A stretch of DNA of 18,534 bases, from the NCBI GenBank assembly GCA_041584015.1, contig JBFHES010000063.1, positions 1 through 18,534 of the forward strand, in the 5' to 3' direction. This document shows positions 8,069 through 15,441 of this stretch, piece by piece. A program made the position numbers and the translations under genes. Source of the DNA: JBFHES01 sp041584015. GTDB taxonomy: Bacteria > Bacteroidota > Bacteroidia > Bacteroidales > M50B96. Below the pieces are notes generated by a model. That model had not been told where the DNA came from. It worked only from the letters and a program-made list of their open reading frames with translations, and searched no databases. How positions within the stretch are numbered: position 1 is the stretch's first letter; each line of letters opens with the position of its first letter.

Positions 8069-9163
8069 ATGAAAATTAATGAAATAACAAGCTATATTGA
8101 ATCGGTAGCTCCATTAAGCTATCAGGAATCATACGATAATGCAGGCCTGATAATAGGAAACCCAGATACCGAATTAAGCGGCGTACTTATCGCGCTGGAT
8201 ACAACTGAGGATGTGGTGCAGGAAGCAATCGATAAAAATTGCAACTTAATAGTAGCTCATCATCCAATTATTTTTGGCGGACTTAAAAAACTCACCGGGA
8301 AAAACTATGTGGAACGAACAGTTATAAAAGCCATCAAAAATGACATTGCCATATATGCGGCACATACAAATCTTGATAGTGTTCCGGGTGGAGTAAACAC
8401 TAAAATTGCCAATCTCTTGCAATTGAAAAATCAGCGCATGCTCGACCCCGTTTCTAATGAATTGGCCAAACTCGTGACCTTCGTTCCTGAAAACAGTGCA
8501 GATAAAGTGCGTAATGCCATTTGCGAAGCTGGAGCTGGCCATATCGGAAACTATGATTGTTGCACCTATAACACTAATGGAACAGGAACTTTCCGTGGCA
8601 ATGTAGCTAGCAATCCACATGTTGGTAAAAAAGGAGAAATTCATTTCGAGCCAGAAACACGGATAGAAACAATTTTCCCTAAAGCCCTTAAAGGAAATAT
8701 CATTGCAGCTTTACTCGCAGCGCACCCATACGAAGAAGTTGCATACGACATTTATAGTCTTGAGAACAAATACTCTCAAGTCGGTATTGGGATTATTGGA
8801 AAGCTTGAAAGCCCTATTAATGAAAAAGACTTTTTAGAAATACTTAAGCAAACATTTAAAACAGGTACCATTAAACACACCACACTTTTAAACAAAACCA
8901 TTAGCAAGGTAGCAGTGTGTGGCGGCAGCGGAAGTTTTCTATTAAAGAAGGCAATTGCCGCTGGTGCAGACGTTTTCGTGTCTGGTGATTTTAAGTATCA
9001 TGAATATTTTGATGCAGATGGTAAAATATTAATAGCAGATATTGGACATTTTGAAAGTGAGCAATTTACTAAAGATGTTTTTTATGAATTACTTATCAAA
9101 AAATTTCCTAATTTTGCGGTCTGTTTGTCGGAGGTGAATACCAATCCGGTATATTATTTTTAA
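8069..9163 (+). CDS. Nif3/DUF34-family dinuclear metal protein
   Basis: A 364-residue long-form member of the Nif3/YbgI (DUF34) family, often annotated 'GTP cyclohydrolase 1 type 2'; that activity is not established for most members. The metal-site residues are in place: His64/His65 in VAHHPIIFGG, Asp103 in AHTNLDSVPGG (98-108), and His327/Glu331 in IGHFESEQF. Conserved CGGSGSF (284-290) and SGDFKYHE (305-312) precede the last ligands. Residues about 130-240 form the inserted PII/CutA1-like domain (AAHPYEEVAYDI at 217-228) seen in long forms. It is a cytosolic protein, possibly a metal chaperone or a hydrolase of damaged cofactors. It follows the MerR-type gene by 3 bases and precedes the zinc-ribbon gene by 19. 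Confidence 0.9.
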   Translation: MKINEITSYIESVAPLSYQESYDNAGLIIGNPDTELSGVLIALDTTEDVVQEAIDKNCNLIVAHHPIIFGGLKKLTGKNYVERTVIKAIKNDIAIYAAHTNLDSVPGGVNTKIANLLQLKNQRMLDPVSNELAKLVTFVPENSADKVRNAICEAGAGHIGNYDCCTYNTNGTGTFRGNVASNPHVGKKGEIHFEPETRIETIFPKALKGNIIAALLAAHPYEEVAYDIYSLENKYSQVGIGIIGKLESPINEKDFLEILKQTFKTGTIKHTTLLNKTISKVAVCGGSGSFLLKKAIAAGADVFVSGDFKYHEYFDADGKILIADIGHFESEQFTKDVFYELLIKKFPNFAVCLSEVNTNPVYYF

Positions 9164-9182
9164 GGAACTGTAAATAAAAGAG

Positions 9183-9938
9183 ATGGAAGACAAAAAAGAA
9201 CTTTCAGTAGAAGAGAAACTTAGAGCTCTATTTGATTTGCAATCAAATGATTCGCAAATTGATAAGATAAGAATTCTACGCGGTGAGTTACCTCTAGAGG
9301 TTGGCGACTTGGAAGATGAGATTGCAGGATTAGGAACCAGAATCAGCAATTTGAAAGAAGAAGTTGAAGGATTAACTGCCTCTGTTGCAGAAAAAACCAC
9401 TGAAATTTCCGAAGCAACATCGTTAATCAAAAAATATGAAGAGCAACAAATGAACGTGCGTAACAACCGTGAATTTGATTCGCTTACCAAAGAAATTGAA
9501 TATCAAAAGCTGGAAATTGAACTTTGCGAAAAACGCATTAGGGAATTTACAGCAGAATCAGCAGAAAAGAAAGTTGCTATCACCGAGTCAGAAGAAATTC
9601 TTGGTGAAAGAACAACTGACCTAGATCACAAAAGAAAAGAACTGGAAGAAATTACCGGCGAAACTTCTAAAGAAGAACAGGATCTTGCTGATAAGTCACT
9701 TGATGTTGAACAAATTATTGAGCCACGACTCTTAACTGCTTATAAGAGAATCCGTGGAAACGCGCGCAATGGACTAGCTGTTGTATCTGTTCAACGTGAT
9801 GCTTGTGGTGGTTGTTTTAACAAAATCCCACCTCAGAGACAATTAGATATTCGTTCAAGAAAGAAAATTATTGTTTGTGAATATTGCGGACGTATTCTTG
9901 TTGACAACGAAATTTCTGGCGAGATTTCAGTTGACTAG
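9183..9938 (+). CDS. coiled-coil protein with C-terminal C4 zinc ribbon (DUF164/CdsZ-like)
   Basis: The 251-residue protein is strongly charged and helical from about residue 10 to 190, with long heptad-like Glu/Lys/Leu runs indicating an antiparallel coiled coil. The sequence NVRNNREFDSL (91-101) at the hairpin matches the conserved 'nnREy.al' region of this family. The C-terminus carries a four-cysteine zinc ribbon: Cys208/Cys211 in ACGGCF and Cys232/Cys235 in VCEYCGR. Similar proteins are annotated 'C4-type zinc ribbon domain-containing protein'; the chlamydial relative CdsZ is linked to a secretion apparatus, but the general role is unknown. The cysteine pairs suggest nucleic-acid or protein binding. 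It is the last gene of the MerR/Nif3 operon and is followed 22 bases later by a strong terminator. Confidence 0.85.
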   Translation: MEDKKELSVEEKLRALFDLQSNDSQIDKIRILRGELPLEVGDLEDEIAGLGTRISNLKEEVEGLTASVAEKTTEISEATSLIKKYEEQQMNVRNNREFDSLTKEIEYQKLEIELCEKRIREFTAESAEKKVAITESEEILGERTTDLDHKRKELEEITGETSKEEQDLADKSLDVEQIIEPRLLTAYKRIRGNARNGLAVVSVQRDACGGCFNKIPPQRQLDIRSRKKIIVCEYCGRILVDNEISGEISVD

Positions 9939-9960
9939 CTAGGTCACAAAAAAATATACA

Positions 9961-9992
9961 AAAGCATCAGTCCAAAGGCTGGTGCTTTTTTT
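9961..9992 (+). terminator. strong Rho-independent terminator
   Basis: A 12-bp stem (9961-9972, AAAGCATCAGTC, with 9977-9988, GGCTGGTGCTTT, including three G-T wobbles) closes a CAAA loop and runs into a T tract at 9986-9992. It sits 22 bases after the zinc-ribbon gene and ends the MerR/Nif3/zinc-ribbon operon before the PorP-type gene at 10115. Confidence 0.92.
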
Positions 9993-10097
9993 ATGCAATA
10001 ATTTTGGCTAGCATCATCTTACTACCATTGCTGAGCAGATAAATTGTTCAAATGCCAAAACCAAGTTAAAAACATTCGGTTATTGTTAAAACAACAT

Positions 10098-10105
10098 TAC
10101 TTTTG
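10098..10105 (+). promoter_or_regulatory. Bacteroidota -7 box upstream of the PorP/SprF-type gene
   Basis: TACTTTTG matches the TAnnTTTG consensus fully. The expected transcription start (a few bases downstream) would fall only about 3 to 7 bases before the ATG at 10115, implying a very short leader. No clear -33 TTTG is seen at the usual distance; a TTG at 10083-10085 is too close. Confidence 0.5.
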
Positions 10106-10114
10106 TTTTAAACG

Positions 10115-11134
10115 ATGAACTTGAAACAAATTTGCTTACATATAATGCTTGTTATGCTGCTAGTGGCACCAATTAGTTTGTTGGCTCAAGACATCCATTA
10201 TTCGCAAATAGAGCGCTCTCCGCTTAATTACAATCCAGCCTTAGCGGGTGATTTCAATGCTACCTACCGACTCGTACTAAACAACAAACAACAGTGGAAT
10301 TCATTTACCAATGGCTATAAAACCTTCTCCGGATCAATTGATACCAGAAGACATATTGCTAAAAAGCCCATTCATATAGGAACAGGAATCCTATTTAATT
10401 CTGATGTTGCCGGAGATGGTAATTTAGGATTAATGAACATCCAGATTCCCTTGGCTATTCATTACGAGCTTGCGCATATGAATACCACCATTAGCCTTGG
10501 TTTTATGGCAGGTCTTAATCAATACAAAGTAGATTTGAACAAACTAACCTTCGGCACAGACTACAATGGGCACATTTTCAACCCAACACAAACAGCCAGC
10601 GATCCTTTTGGGAATAATCAATTAAGCTTTCTCGATTTAAGCACAGGTTTTAATCTTTTATATGGTGAAACAAGCCAGACCTCCGCACAACTAGGTATTT
10701 CATACTTTCATTTAAATCAACCTGATGTGTCATTTAGTGGCGATCGATTTAATAAACTACCCGGTAAGGTTATCATTCATGCATTATTCACATGGCCGGT
10801 AAGCAGCGGAGCATATGTCCTGCCTCATTTATTTTATTTTAATCAGGGTCCATATCAGGAAATTCTGGCCGGCGCCTATTATAGAATACATCCGAACAAT
10901 ATGCAATTCCATATGCTTCGAGCCGGATTTTTCTATCGCGGTAACGATGCTGTAATCTTAAAGTTTGGCTTCGATTATTTGGACTATTCAATTGGCCTTA
11001 GTTACGACTTCAACATCTCAACGCTTACAAAAGCCTCCAATGGAATGGGAGGATTTGAGTTCTCGTTGATCTACCTCATCAATACACACAAAAAAATAAC
11101 TAAAGATCGGAACTACTGTCCAAGCTTTTTATAA
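10115..11134 (+). CDS. PorP/SprF-family outer-membrane protein
   Basis: A 339-residue protein with a signal peptide (1-25, ending SLLAQ) and the family's N-terminal signature of the mature protein: QDIHYSQ, then SPLNYNPALAGDF and QQWNSF, which is diagnostic for PorP/SprF proteins of Bacteroidota. The rest is a beta-barrel pattern (GTGILFNSDVAGDGNLG, HMLRAGFFYRG, VILKFGFDYLDYSIGLSYDF). PorP/SprF proteins sit in the outer membrane and are part of, or accessory to, type IX secretion and gliding; genomes carry many paralogues, often each paired with a partner gene. This one is therefore more likely a paralogue serving particular cargo than the core PorP. Its stop overlaps the next start (TAATG at 11132-11136), so translation of the pair is probably coupled. 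Confidence 0.9.
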   Translation: MNLKQICLHIMLVMLLVAPISLLAQDIHYSQIERSPLNYNPALAGDFNATYRLVLNNKQQWNSFTNGYKTFSGSIDTRRHIAKKPIHIGTGILFNSDVAGDGNLGLMNIQIPLAIHYELAHMNTTISLGFMAGLNQYKVDLNKLTFGTDYNGHIFNPTQTASDPFGNNQLSFLDLSTGFNLLYGETSQTSAQLGISYFHLNQPDVSFSGDRFNKLPGKVIIHALFTWPVSSGAYVLPHLFYFNQGPYQEILAGAYYRIHPNNMQFHMLRAGFFYRGNDAVILKFGFDYLDYSIGLSYDFNISTLTKASNGMGGFEFSLIYLINTHKKITKDRNYCPSFL

Positions 11135-13062
11135 TGCGATTACTCCTACTCTCCATATTAACATTTATCTCGCTTGCTGTACTATCGCAAAATGTAAGCT
11201 ATTATGTAAAACAAGGCGAGCTTGCAGCCGATTCCGGCAATTTTGCACTTGCCAGCGAATACTATCTGCACGCCATTAAAATCAATCCAAACATTATCAA
11301 TGTTCAATATAAATATTCACAAGCTCTCAGGAAAAGTCACAATTATCAGGAGGCGGCCAGATGGTACCGCAAAGTATACCGTAAAGGTGATGATGATTTT
11401 CCTTTAGCAAGATTCCATTATGCATCCTGCATGAAAATGCAGGGTGAATACGCCAGTGCCTTTTCAGGATTCCACCGTTTTTATAAAATGAATAGATTAA
11501 ATGAGTATTTGAAGGATTATGTAATGGTTGCTAAATATGAGAAATATGTTTGCGACCGATTAAAGGAACTTAAAGAACCAAACAAACAGCAAGATGTAAG
11601 ATTGCTTCAGGAGCCCTTTTCATCTGAGTTGGGAGAGTTTAGTCCTGTTCAGCTGGATGAGACACATGTTCTATTATCTACCTATCGCTCATTTACCAAC
11701 GACAGCATAACCAGTGTTAGCAATGGCATACTGCTAATCACCTATGATGAAGATAAAAACCCTTTGCATGTTGACACCCTATTAATTGATGATGAATACT
11801 CCTATTCGCTGGGAAGCGGAAAAAGTCAAGAACATATCTACTTCTCTAAATGTGCACTAGCAGATAGTACCGTAAACTGCAAAATATTTGAAGCATCAAT
11901 TAAAGACCGACAGTTAAGCAACATCAATGAGCTAAAAGGAGATGTAAACAAACATGGCTCAAACTCACGCCATCCATCTTATGTTAAATTCCATAACTTC
12001 GAATACTTGCTATTTGCGTCCGACCGCTCTGGCGGCTTTGGAAAAAATGATATTTGGTACTGTATGAAGAATGAGCAAAATGTGTTTAGCGACTGCAAAA
12101 ATGCCGGTAAATTCATTAATTCAATTGAGGATGAAGTGTCACCATTCTTCTATACACCAGACACCTTTTTATACTTCAGTTCCAAATGGCATGGATCAAA
12201 GGGAGGATTTGACATTTTCAGTTCCTATGGAAATTTCAATTTCTGGACAACTCCTCTAAATGCGGGAAAAAGCATCAACTCTTCTTACGATGACCTCTAC
12301 TATGTAATCAATGCCAATACACGTTCTTCATTTTTTGTATCAAACCGGGCAAAAGACAAATACGAAGTAAATTGTTGTCACGATGTATACACCTATGATC
12401 TGCCTTTCTCGAGAAACGATAGCATTAGAGAAGTTCAGAGAATCGCCCGGGAGATTGAACGGAAAGAATCCATAAGAACAGAATTAAAACTATTGACTCC
12501 ACTTGATTTATACTTTCAAAATGATTCCCCTGATCCGGGATCGCGCGACACAGCAACTCAGGCTAACCTGGTGGTACTGCTCGATGAATATATAAATGAA
12601 TTTGAAACGTATCAGCTGAATTACAGCAATGGGTTGAGTGGCAAAAAATTAAAAAAGGCAGACGATGAGCTGAATGAGTTCTTTATTGAAAACATTGAAG
12701 CAGGTAAGGACGATTTGTTGAGATTTGCTTCGCTTTTGGAATTAGCTCTTCAGAACGGTGATCAAATTCTTATAACAGTGCAAGCATACACTAGCCCATT
12801 AAACAGTCAAAAGTATAATGAGCAATTGGCGAAAAGAAGAATTTCAAGTTTAATGAATTTCATGCATGCGTATGAAGATGGAAAATTCAGAAGCTACTTT
12901 TCATCCGGGCAGCTAATCATTGAACAAAAAGCCTACGGTGAAAGCAAAGCTCCTGACACAATTAGTGATGACATTAAAGACCTGCGTAACTCGGTATATA
13001 GTCCTGCCGCTGCACACGAACGAAGAATACAAATTGAAGCGATTAACGTGAAAAGGGAATAA
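11134..13062 (+). CDS. TPR / PD40 beta-propeller / OmpA-like protein, PorE-like
   Basis: The 642-residue protein has a signal peptide (about 1-19, ending AVLSQ), tetratricopeptide repeats (about 20-140: GELAADSGNFALASEYY, NYQEAARWYRKVY, GEYASAFSGF), and a PD40/WD40-like propeller (about 155-420, with blades such as YLLFASDRSGGFGKNDIWY and LYFSSKWHGSKGGFDIF). It ends in a divergent OmpA-like domain (about 470-642: AYTSPLNSQKYN at 551-562, LAKRR at 565-569, ERRIQIE near 629-635). The order is that of PorE-type T9SS lipoproteins and related PorP partners that link the outer membrane to peptidoglycan. No lipobox cysteine is seen at the signal-peptide end, so it is probably soluble periplasmic. 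In the OmpA motif the usual Asp of HTD is replaced (YTSP), a variant common in Bacteroidota. It is co-transcribed with the PorP/SprF gene. Confidence 0.85.
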   Translation: MRLLLLSILTFISLAVLSQNVSYYVKQGELAADSGNFALASEYYLHAIKINPNIINVQYKYSQALRKSHNYQEAARWYRKVYRKGDDDFPLARFHYASCMKMQGEYASAFSGFHRFYKMNRLNEYLKDYVMVAKYEKYVCDRLKELKEPNKQQDVRLLQEPFSSELGEFSPVQLDETHVLLSTYRSFTNDSITSVSNGILLITYDEDKNPLHVDTLLIDDEYSYSLGSGKSQEHIYFSKCALADSTVNCKIFEASIKDRQLSNINELKGDVNKHGSNSRHPSYVKFHNFEYLLFASDRSGGFGKNDIWYCMKNEQNVFSDCKNAGKFINSIEDEVSPFFYTPDTFLYFSSKWHGSKGGFDIFSSYGNFNFWTTPLNAGKSINSSYDDLYYVINANTRSSFFVSNRAKDKYEVNCCHDVYTYDLPFSRNDSIREVQRIAREIERKESIRTELKLLTPLDLYFQNDSPDPGSRDTATQANLVVLLDEYINEFETYQLNYSNGLSGKKLKKADDELNEFFIENIEAGKDDLLRFASLLELALQNGDQILITVQAYTSPLNSQKYNEQLAKRRISSLMNFMHAYEDGKFRSYFSSGQLIIEQKAYGESKAPDTISDDIKDLRNSVYSPAAAHERRIQIEAINVKRE

Positions 13063-13103
13063 ACTTCTTGGCAGTGCAATCGTAGCTAATGTTAGCACAG
13101 CAC

Positions 13104-13134
13104 TTTCGCAATCATCAAAAAACAATTACATTTG
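13104..13134 (+). promoter_or_regulatory. promoter of the preQ1 biosynthesis operon
   Basis: TACATTTG at 13127-13134 is a full match to the Bacteroidota -7 consensus, with TTTC at 13104-13107 placed 19 bases upstream as a near-match to the -33 TTTG. The expected start, around 13138-13142, would put the riboswitch aptamer (from 13144) almost at the 5' end of the transcript, which supports the call. It lies just after the TPR/OmpA-like gene. Confidence 0.7.
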
Positions 13135-13143
13135 CAGCACAAA

Positions 13144-13179
13144 GACAGTCGCAAAATCCTGTCTATAAACAAAACTAAG
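13144..13179 (+). ncRNA. preQ1-I riboswitch aptamer
   Basis: The segment folds like a class I preQ1 aptamer. P1 pairs GACAG (13144-13148) with CTGTC (13159-13163). The loop begins TCGCA (13149-13153), identical to the loop I recall for the Thermoanaerobacter aptamer. Cytosine 13158 sits at the ligand-pairing position just before the 3' side of P1. The A-rich tail AACAAAACTAAG (13168-13179) supplies the A-minor strand and the pseudoknot pairing back to the loop, probably C13152 with G13179 and A13154 with T13176. Class I aptamers are about 34 bases; this is 36. It lies upstream of queC and three further preQ1 genes, exactly the pathway the ligand should repress. How it controls expression (translation of the following reading frame or transcription) is not settled. 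Confidence 0.88.
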
Positions 13180-13182
13180 TAA

Positions 13183-13275
13183 ATGAAAAATAAACAAGTG
13201 CAATTCCACTCTGGAATAGTACCACCTGCATGTCGCATGTGGTTTAATCACACAAAAATAAAATTATCATGGTAA
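13183..13275 (+). CDS. possible 30-codon leader peptide between riboswitch and queC
   Basis: An ATG at 13183 begins 3 bases after the aptamer's last pseudoknot base and opens 30 codons (start MKNKQVQFHS, end HTKIKLSW) to a TAA at 13273-13275. The stop lies 1 base past the queC ATG (13269-13271) in another frame, a 7-base overlap that would suit translational coupling. The region before the ATG is A-rich, which is what Bacteroidota ribosomes favour, and it is the same segment the ligand-bound aptamer ties up in its pseudoknot. Two small hairpins lie within the frame: 13203-13217 (ATTCC/GGAAT) and 13221-13243 (ACCAC/GTGGT with inner TGC/GCA). The peptide resembles nothing I know. An open frame of this length can arise by chance, so it may only be leader RNA. 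Confidence 0.35.
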   Translation: MKNKQVQFHSGIVPPACRMWFNHTKIKLSW

Positions 13276-13940
13276 AGAAAGCTGTAGTACTGCTATCTGG
13301 CGGTTTGGATTCTGCGGTAACCGGAGCCTTAGCCAAAAGCCAGGGATTTGAAATTCACGCCCTATCGTTCGATTATGGGCAAAGACATAATAGAGAACTG
13401 GCGGCTGCAAATGCAGTTGCAAAATCATTGGGAGTGAAAGCTCATCATACGGTTGACATGAATCTTGCCGGGTGGGGTGGTTCTTCGCTAACCGACACGA
13501 GTATGGAAATAGAAAATGGTGATATTAATCGCGACGATATTCCAGCCACCTACGTTCCGGCCAGAAACATGATCTTTCTCTCAATTGCTGCTTCAATGGC
13601 AGAGGCTATTGGTGCTTATGATATTTTTATCGGAGTAAGCGAAGTTGACTATTCGGGCTATGTTGATTGCCGACAGGAGTTTATTGATGCAATGGAAAAT
13701 GCTGTTAATAAAGGAACTGTTTGTGCGGCAGAATATGGCAACCACATAAAAATACACACACCATTTATCAATAAAACAAAAACAGATGAAATTCTGTTAG
13801 GCAAAGAATTAGGGGTTGACTTTGGTCTTACCTGGTCGTGCTACAAAGGCGATGAAAAGCCCTGTGGCGTTTGCGATAGCTGTTTACTCAGGGCAAAAGC
13901 TTTTAAGGACGCCGGAATGATTGACCCATTAGTTAAATAA
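13269..13940 (+). CDS. queC: 7-cyano-7-deazaguanine synthase QueC
   Basis: QueC converts 7-carboxy-7-deazaguanine plus ammonia and ATP to preQ0 in the cytosol. The 223-residue length is usual. The ATP-pyrophosphatase P-loop SGGLDS is at 10-15, followed by SFDYGQRH (33-40). The central substrate and ATP motif VPARNMIFLSIA is at 96-107, with IGVSEVDYSGYVDCR at 121-135. The zinc site has four cysteines: 191, 199, 202 and 205 in SCYKGDEKPCGVCDSC. It is the first enzyme gene of the operon and is preceded by the preQ1-I aptamer. The ATG at 13269 follows an A-rich stretch and overlaps the possible leader frame. The next gene starts 13 bases after its stop. Confidence 0.97.
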   Translation: MVKKAVVLLSGGLDSAVTGALAKSQGFEIHALSFDYGQRHNRELAAANAVAKSLGVKAHHTVDMNLAGWGGSSLTDTSMEIENGDINRDDIPATYVPARNMIFLSIAASMAEAIGAYDIFIGVSEVDYSGYVDCRQEFIDAMENAVNKGTVCAAEYGNHIKIHTPFINKTKTDEILLGKELGVDFGLTWSCYKGDEKPCGVCDSCLLRAKAFKDAGMIDPLVK

Positions 13941-13953
13941 TAAATCGAGAAGA

Positions 13954-14532
13954 ATGATCATTAGAAAGTCTTTTAAATTTGAGGGTTCGCACATTGTGCG
14001 CAACTGCTCATCAGAGAAATGCAAGCACAATATACATGGACACTCCTATATTGTCGAAGTCTTTATTCACTCGAACAAATTAGATAAAGGATACATGGTG
14101 CTCGACTTCATTTTACTTGATAAAGTGAAAGAGTTCATAGAGAGTTTCGATCATAGCTATTCATTATGGTCGCAAGAAGCGGATGACTTCAAGAAATTCA
14201 TTTACCAATACAACAAGCGAGTTGCAGAAATCCCTGCATCACCGAGTGCAGAAGGTTATGCACTTATGTTTTTTTATGCCTTAGATAAGATTCTTAACAA
14301 CATGATCTATAAAAATGGCGAGGGAAACATTAAGCTTCACTCGGTTCGGGTGCATGAAACTGCTACCGGATATGCTGAGGTTTTTGAAGAAGATCGTCAT
14401 ATGATTGATTTCACATTAGATGATATTCTTTTTAGCGAAGGAATTCATGAAGACTGGAAACAAAGGAATTGGTTCGACGACCTGAAGGAGGGAATTGTTT
14501 TTGAGAATCCTGATGTTGAGCAGAACCTTTAA
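13954..14532 (+). CDS. queD: 6-carboxy-5,6,7,8-tetrahydropterin synthase QueD, extended
   Basis: QueD makes 6-carboxytetrahydropterin from dihydroneopterin triphosphate. Zinc ligands are His13, His28 and His30 (HGHSY at 28-32), the catalytic Cys is Cys23, the FDHS motif is at 65-68 and Glu135 lies in VHETATGYAEV. At 192 residues it is much longer than the roughly 120-140 of simple QueD/PTPS proteins. There is a lysine/tyrosine-rich stretch before the second half (about 78-92) and a C-terminal extension of about 45 residues (148-192, containing EGIHEDWKQRNWFDDL). The function of the extension is unknown. The context (between queC and queE) makes QueD far more likely than a biopterin-pathway PTPS. 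The stop is followed by the queE start after 2 bases. Confidence 0.93.
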   Translation: MIIRKSFKFEGSHIVRNCSSEKCKHNIHGHSYIVEVFIHSNKLDKGYMVLDFILLDKVKEFIESFDHSYSLWSQEADDFKKFIYQYNKRVAEIPASPSAEGYALMFFYALDKILNNMIYKNGEGNIKLHSVRVHETATGYAEVFEEDRHMIDFTLDDILFSEGIHEDWKQRNWFDDLKEGIVFENPDVEQNL

Positions 14533-14534
14533 GC

Positions 14535-15398
14535 ATGAAAACCATACGGCTTGTAAATAATGGGATTTTCCCAATTGTGTTCGACGAAAGTGGAAACAAA
14601 CTCCAAGACCTACCCGACACAGGAATTGCGCTTTCAGGCACCATTCAGGGAGAAGGGAAGCTTACTGGCGTTCCCGTTCTTTTTATCAGAACAGCGGGCT
14701 GTAACCTCAGATGTGCATGGGAACTTCCGAATGGCAAGGTTTCACTTTGCGACACACCTTATTCATCATTTGATGTAAGAAGAGCTGCTGATGTTAAAAT
14801 TGATGCAATTGTAAACACAATTAAACACAACGCAGGAAATATCAAACATCTGGTTATTTCTGGTGGCGAGCCAATGATCCAAAAGGCAGGATTAGTAACT
14901 CTCTGTAAAGCATTAAAAGAAGCGGATGATTATCATATTACCATTGAAAGCAACGCTACTATATTCATTGAAGAATTAGCACCGTACATCAATCTATACA
15001 GCTTTTCGCCTAAACTACAAACCTCTGTTCCTAGCAAGGCAAAGCTTAAATCATCGGGTTTTGCAGTGGCTGATAACTTTCAGCTGTTGCATGACAAACG
15101 CAGGTTAAACATTCCAGCTATTCAACAAGTAATTGATGACTGCAACCAGTCAGCACGAGAAAGAGATTTCCAATTAAAGTTTGTATTAGCAGCAGAGGGT
15201 GATCTTAAAGAAATAAAGTACATATTGTCCCAACTAAAAGACTGGCGAAACGAAGACATTCTTTTAATGCCACTTGGAGGGAACGATTCCGAGTTAAAAC
15301 AATCGGAGCAGCTAACACTCAAAACCTGTCTTGAAAATGGATGGAGGTATTGTCCGCGTATACACATTCAACTATTTGGAGATAAACATGGCGTTTAA
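14535..15398 (+). CDS. queE: 7-carboxy-7-deazaguanine synthase QueE with an enlarged cluster loop
   Basis: QueE is the radical-SAM enzyme that rearranges carboxytetrahydropterin to 7-carboxy-7-deazaguanine. The protein has the QueE hallmarks: SGTIQGEG (34-41), FIRTAGCNLRC (50-60), CDTPYSSF (72-79), the GGE-type SAM motif VISGGEP (107-113), and a C-terminal CPRIHIQLFG (273-282). The iron-sulfur cysteines are Cys56, Cys60 and Cys72, spaced CX3CX11C. The usual radical-SAM spacing is CX3CX2C, so nine extra residues sit between Trp62 and the third cysteine. The length of 287 is also above the usual 210-240. It should bind one 4Fe-4S cluster and Mg2+. It starts 2 bases after queD and ends 43 before queF. 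Confidence 0.9.
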   Translation: MKTIRLVNNGIFPIVFDESGNKLQDLPDTGIALSGTIQGEGKLTGVPVLFIRTAGCNLRCAWELPNGKVSLCDTPYSSFDVRRAADVKIDAIVNTIKHNAGNIKHLVISGGEPMIQKAGLVTLCKALKEADDYHITIESNATIFIEELAPYINLYSFSPKLQTSVPSKAKLKSSGFAVADNFQLLHDKRRLNIPAIQQVIDDCNQSARERDFQLKFVLAAEGDLKEIKYILSQLKDWRNEDILLMPLGGNDSELKQSEQLTLKTCLENGWRYCPRIHIQLFGDKHGV

Positions 15399-15441
15399 TA
15401 GCACTATTAAAATACACGACAATTCCAGAATTAATAAATAG

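Noticed and set aside
9089..9490. Antisense open frames over real genes (for example 9089-9490, 8246-8644 and 15122-15367 on the minus strand)
   Set aside because: They lie fully or largely opposite well-supported genes, have no domain or signal-peptide pattern, and are shadows of coding bias.
13081..13100. GCTAATGTTAGC palindrome after the TPR/OmpA-like gene as its terminator
   Set aside because: The loop would be only two bases and no T tract follows; this interval instead leads into the que promoter.
13221..13245. Hairpin ACCAC/GTGGT before queC as an intrinsic terminator controlled by the riboswitch
   Set aside because: The stem has an internal C-T mismatch and is followed by only TTTAATC, not a T tract. 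It is better kept as an unassigned leader hairpin.
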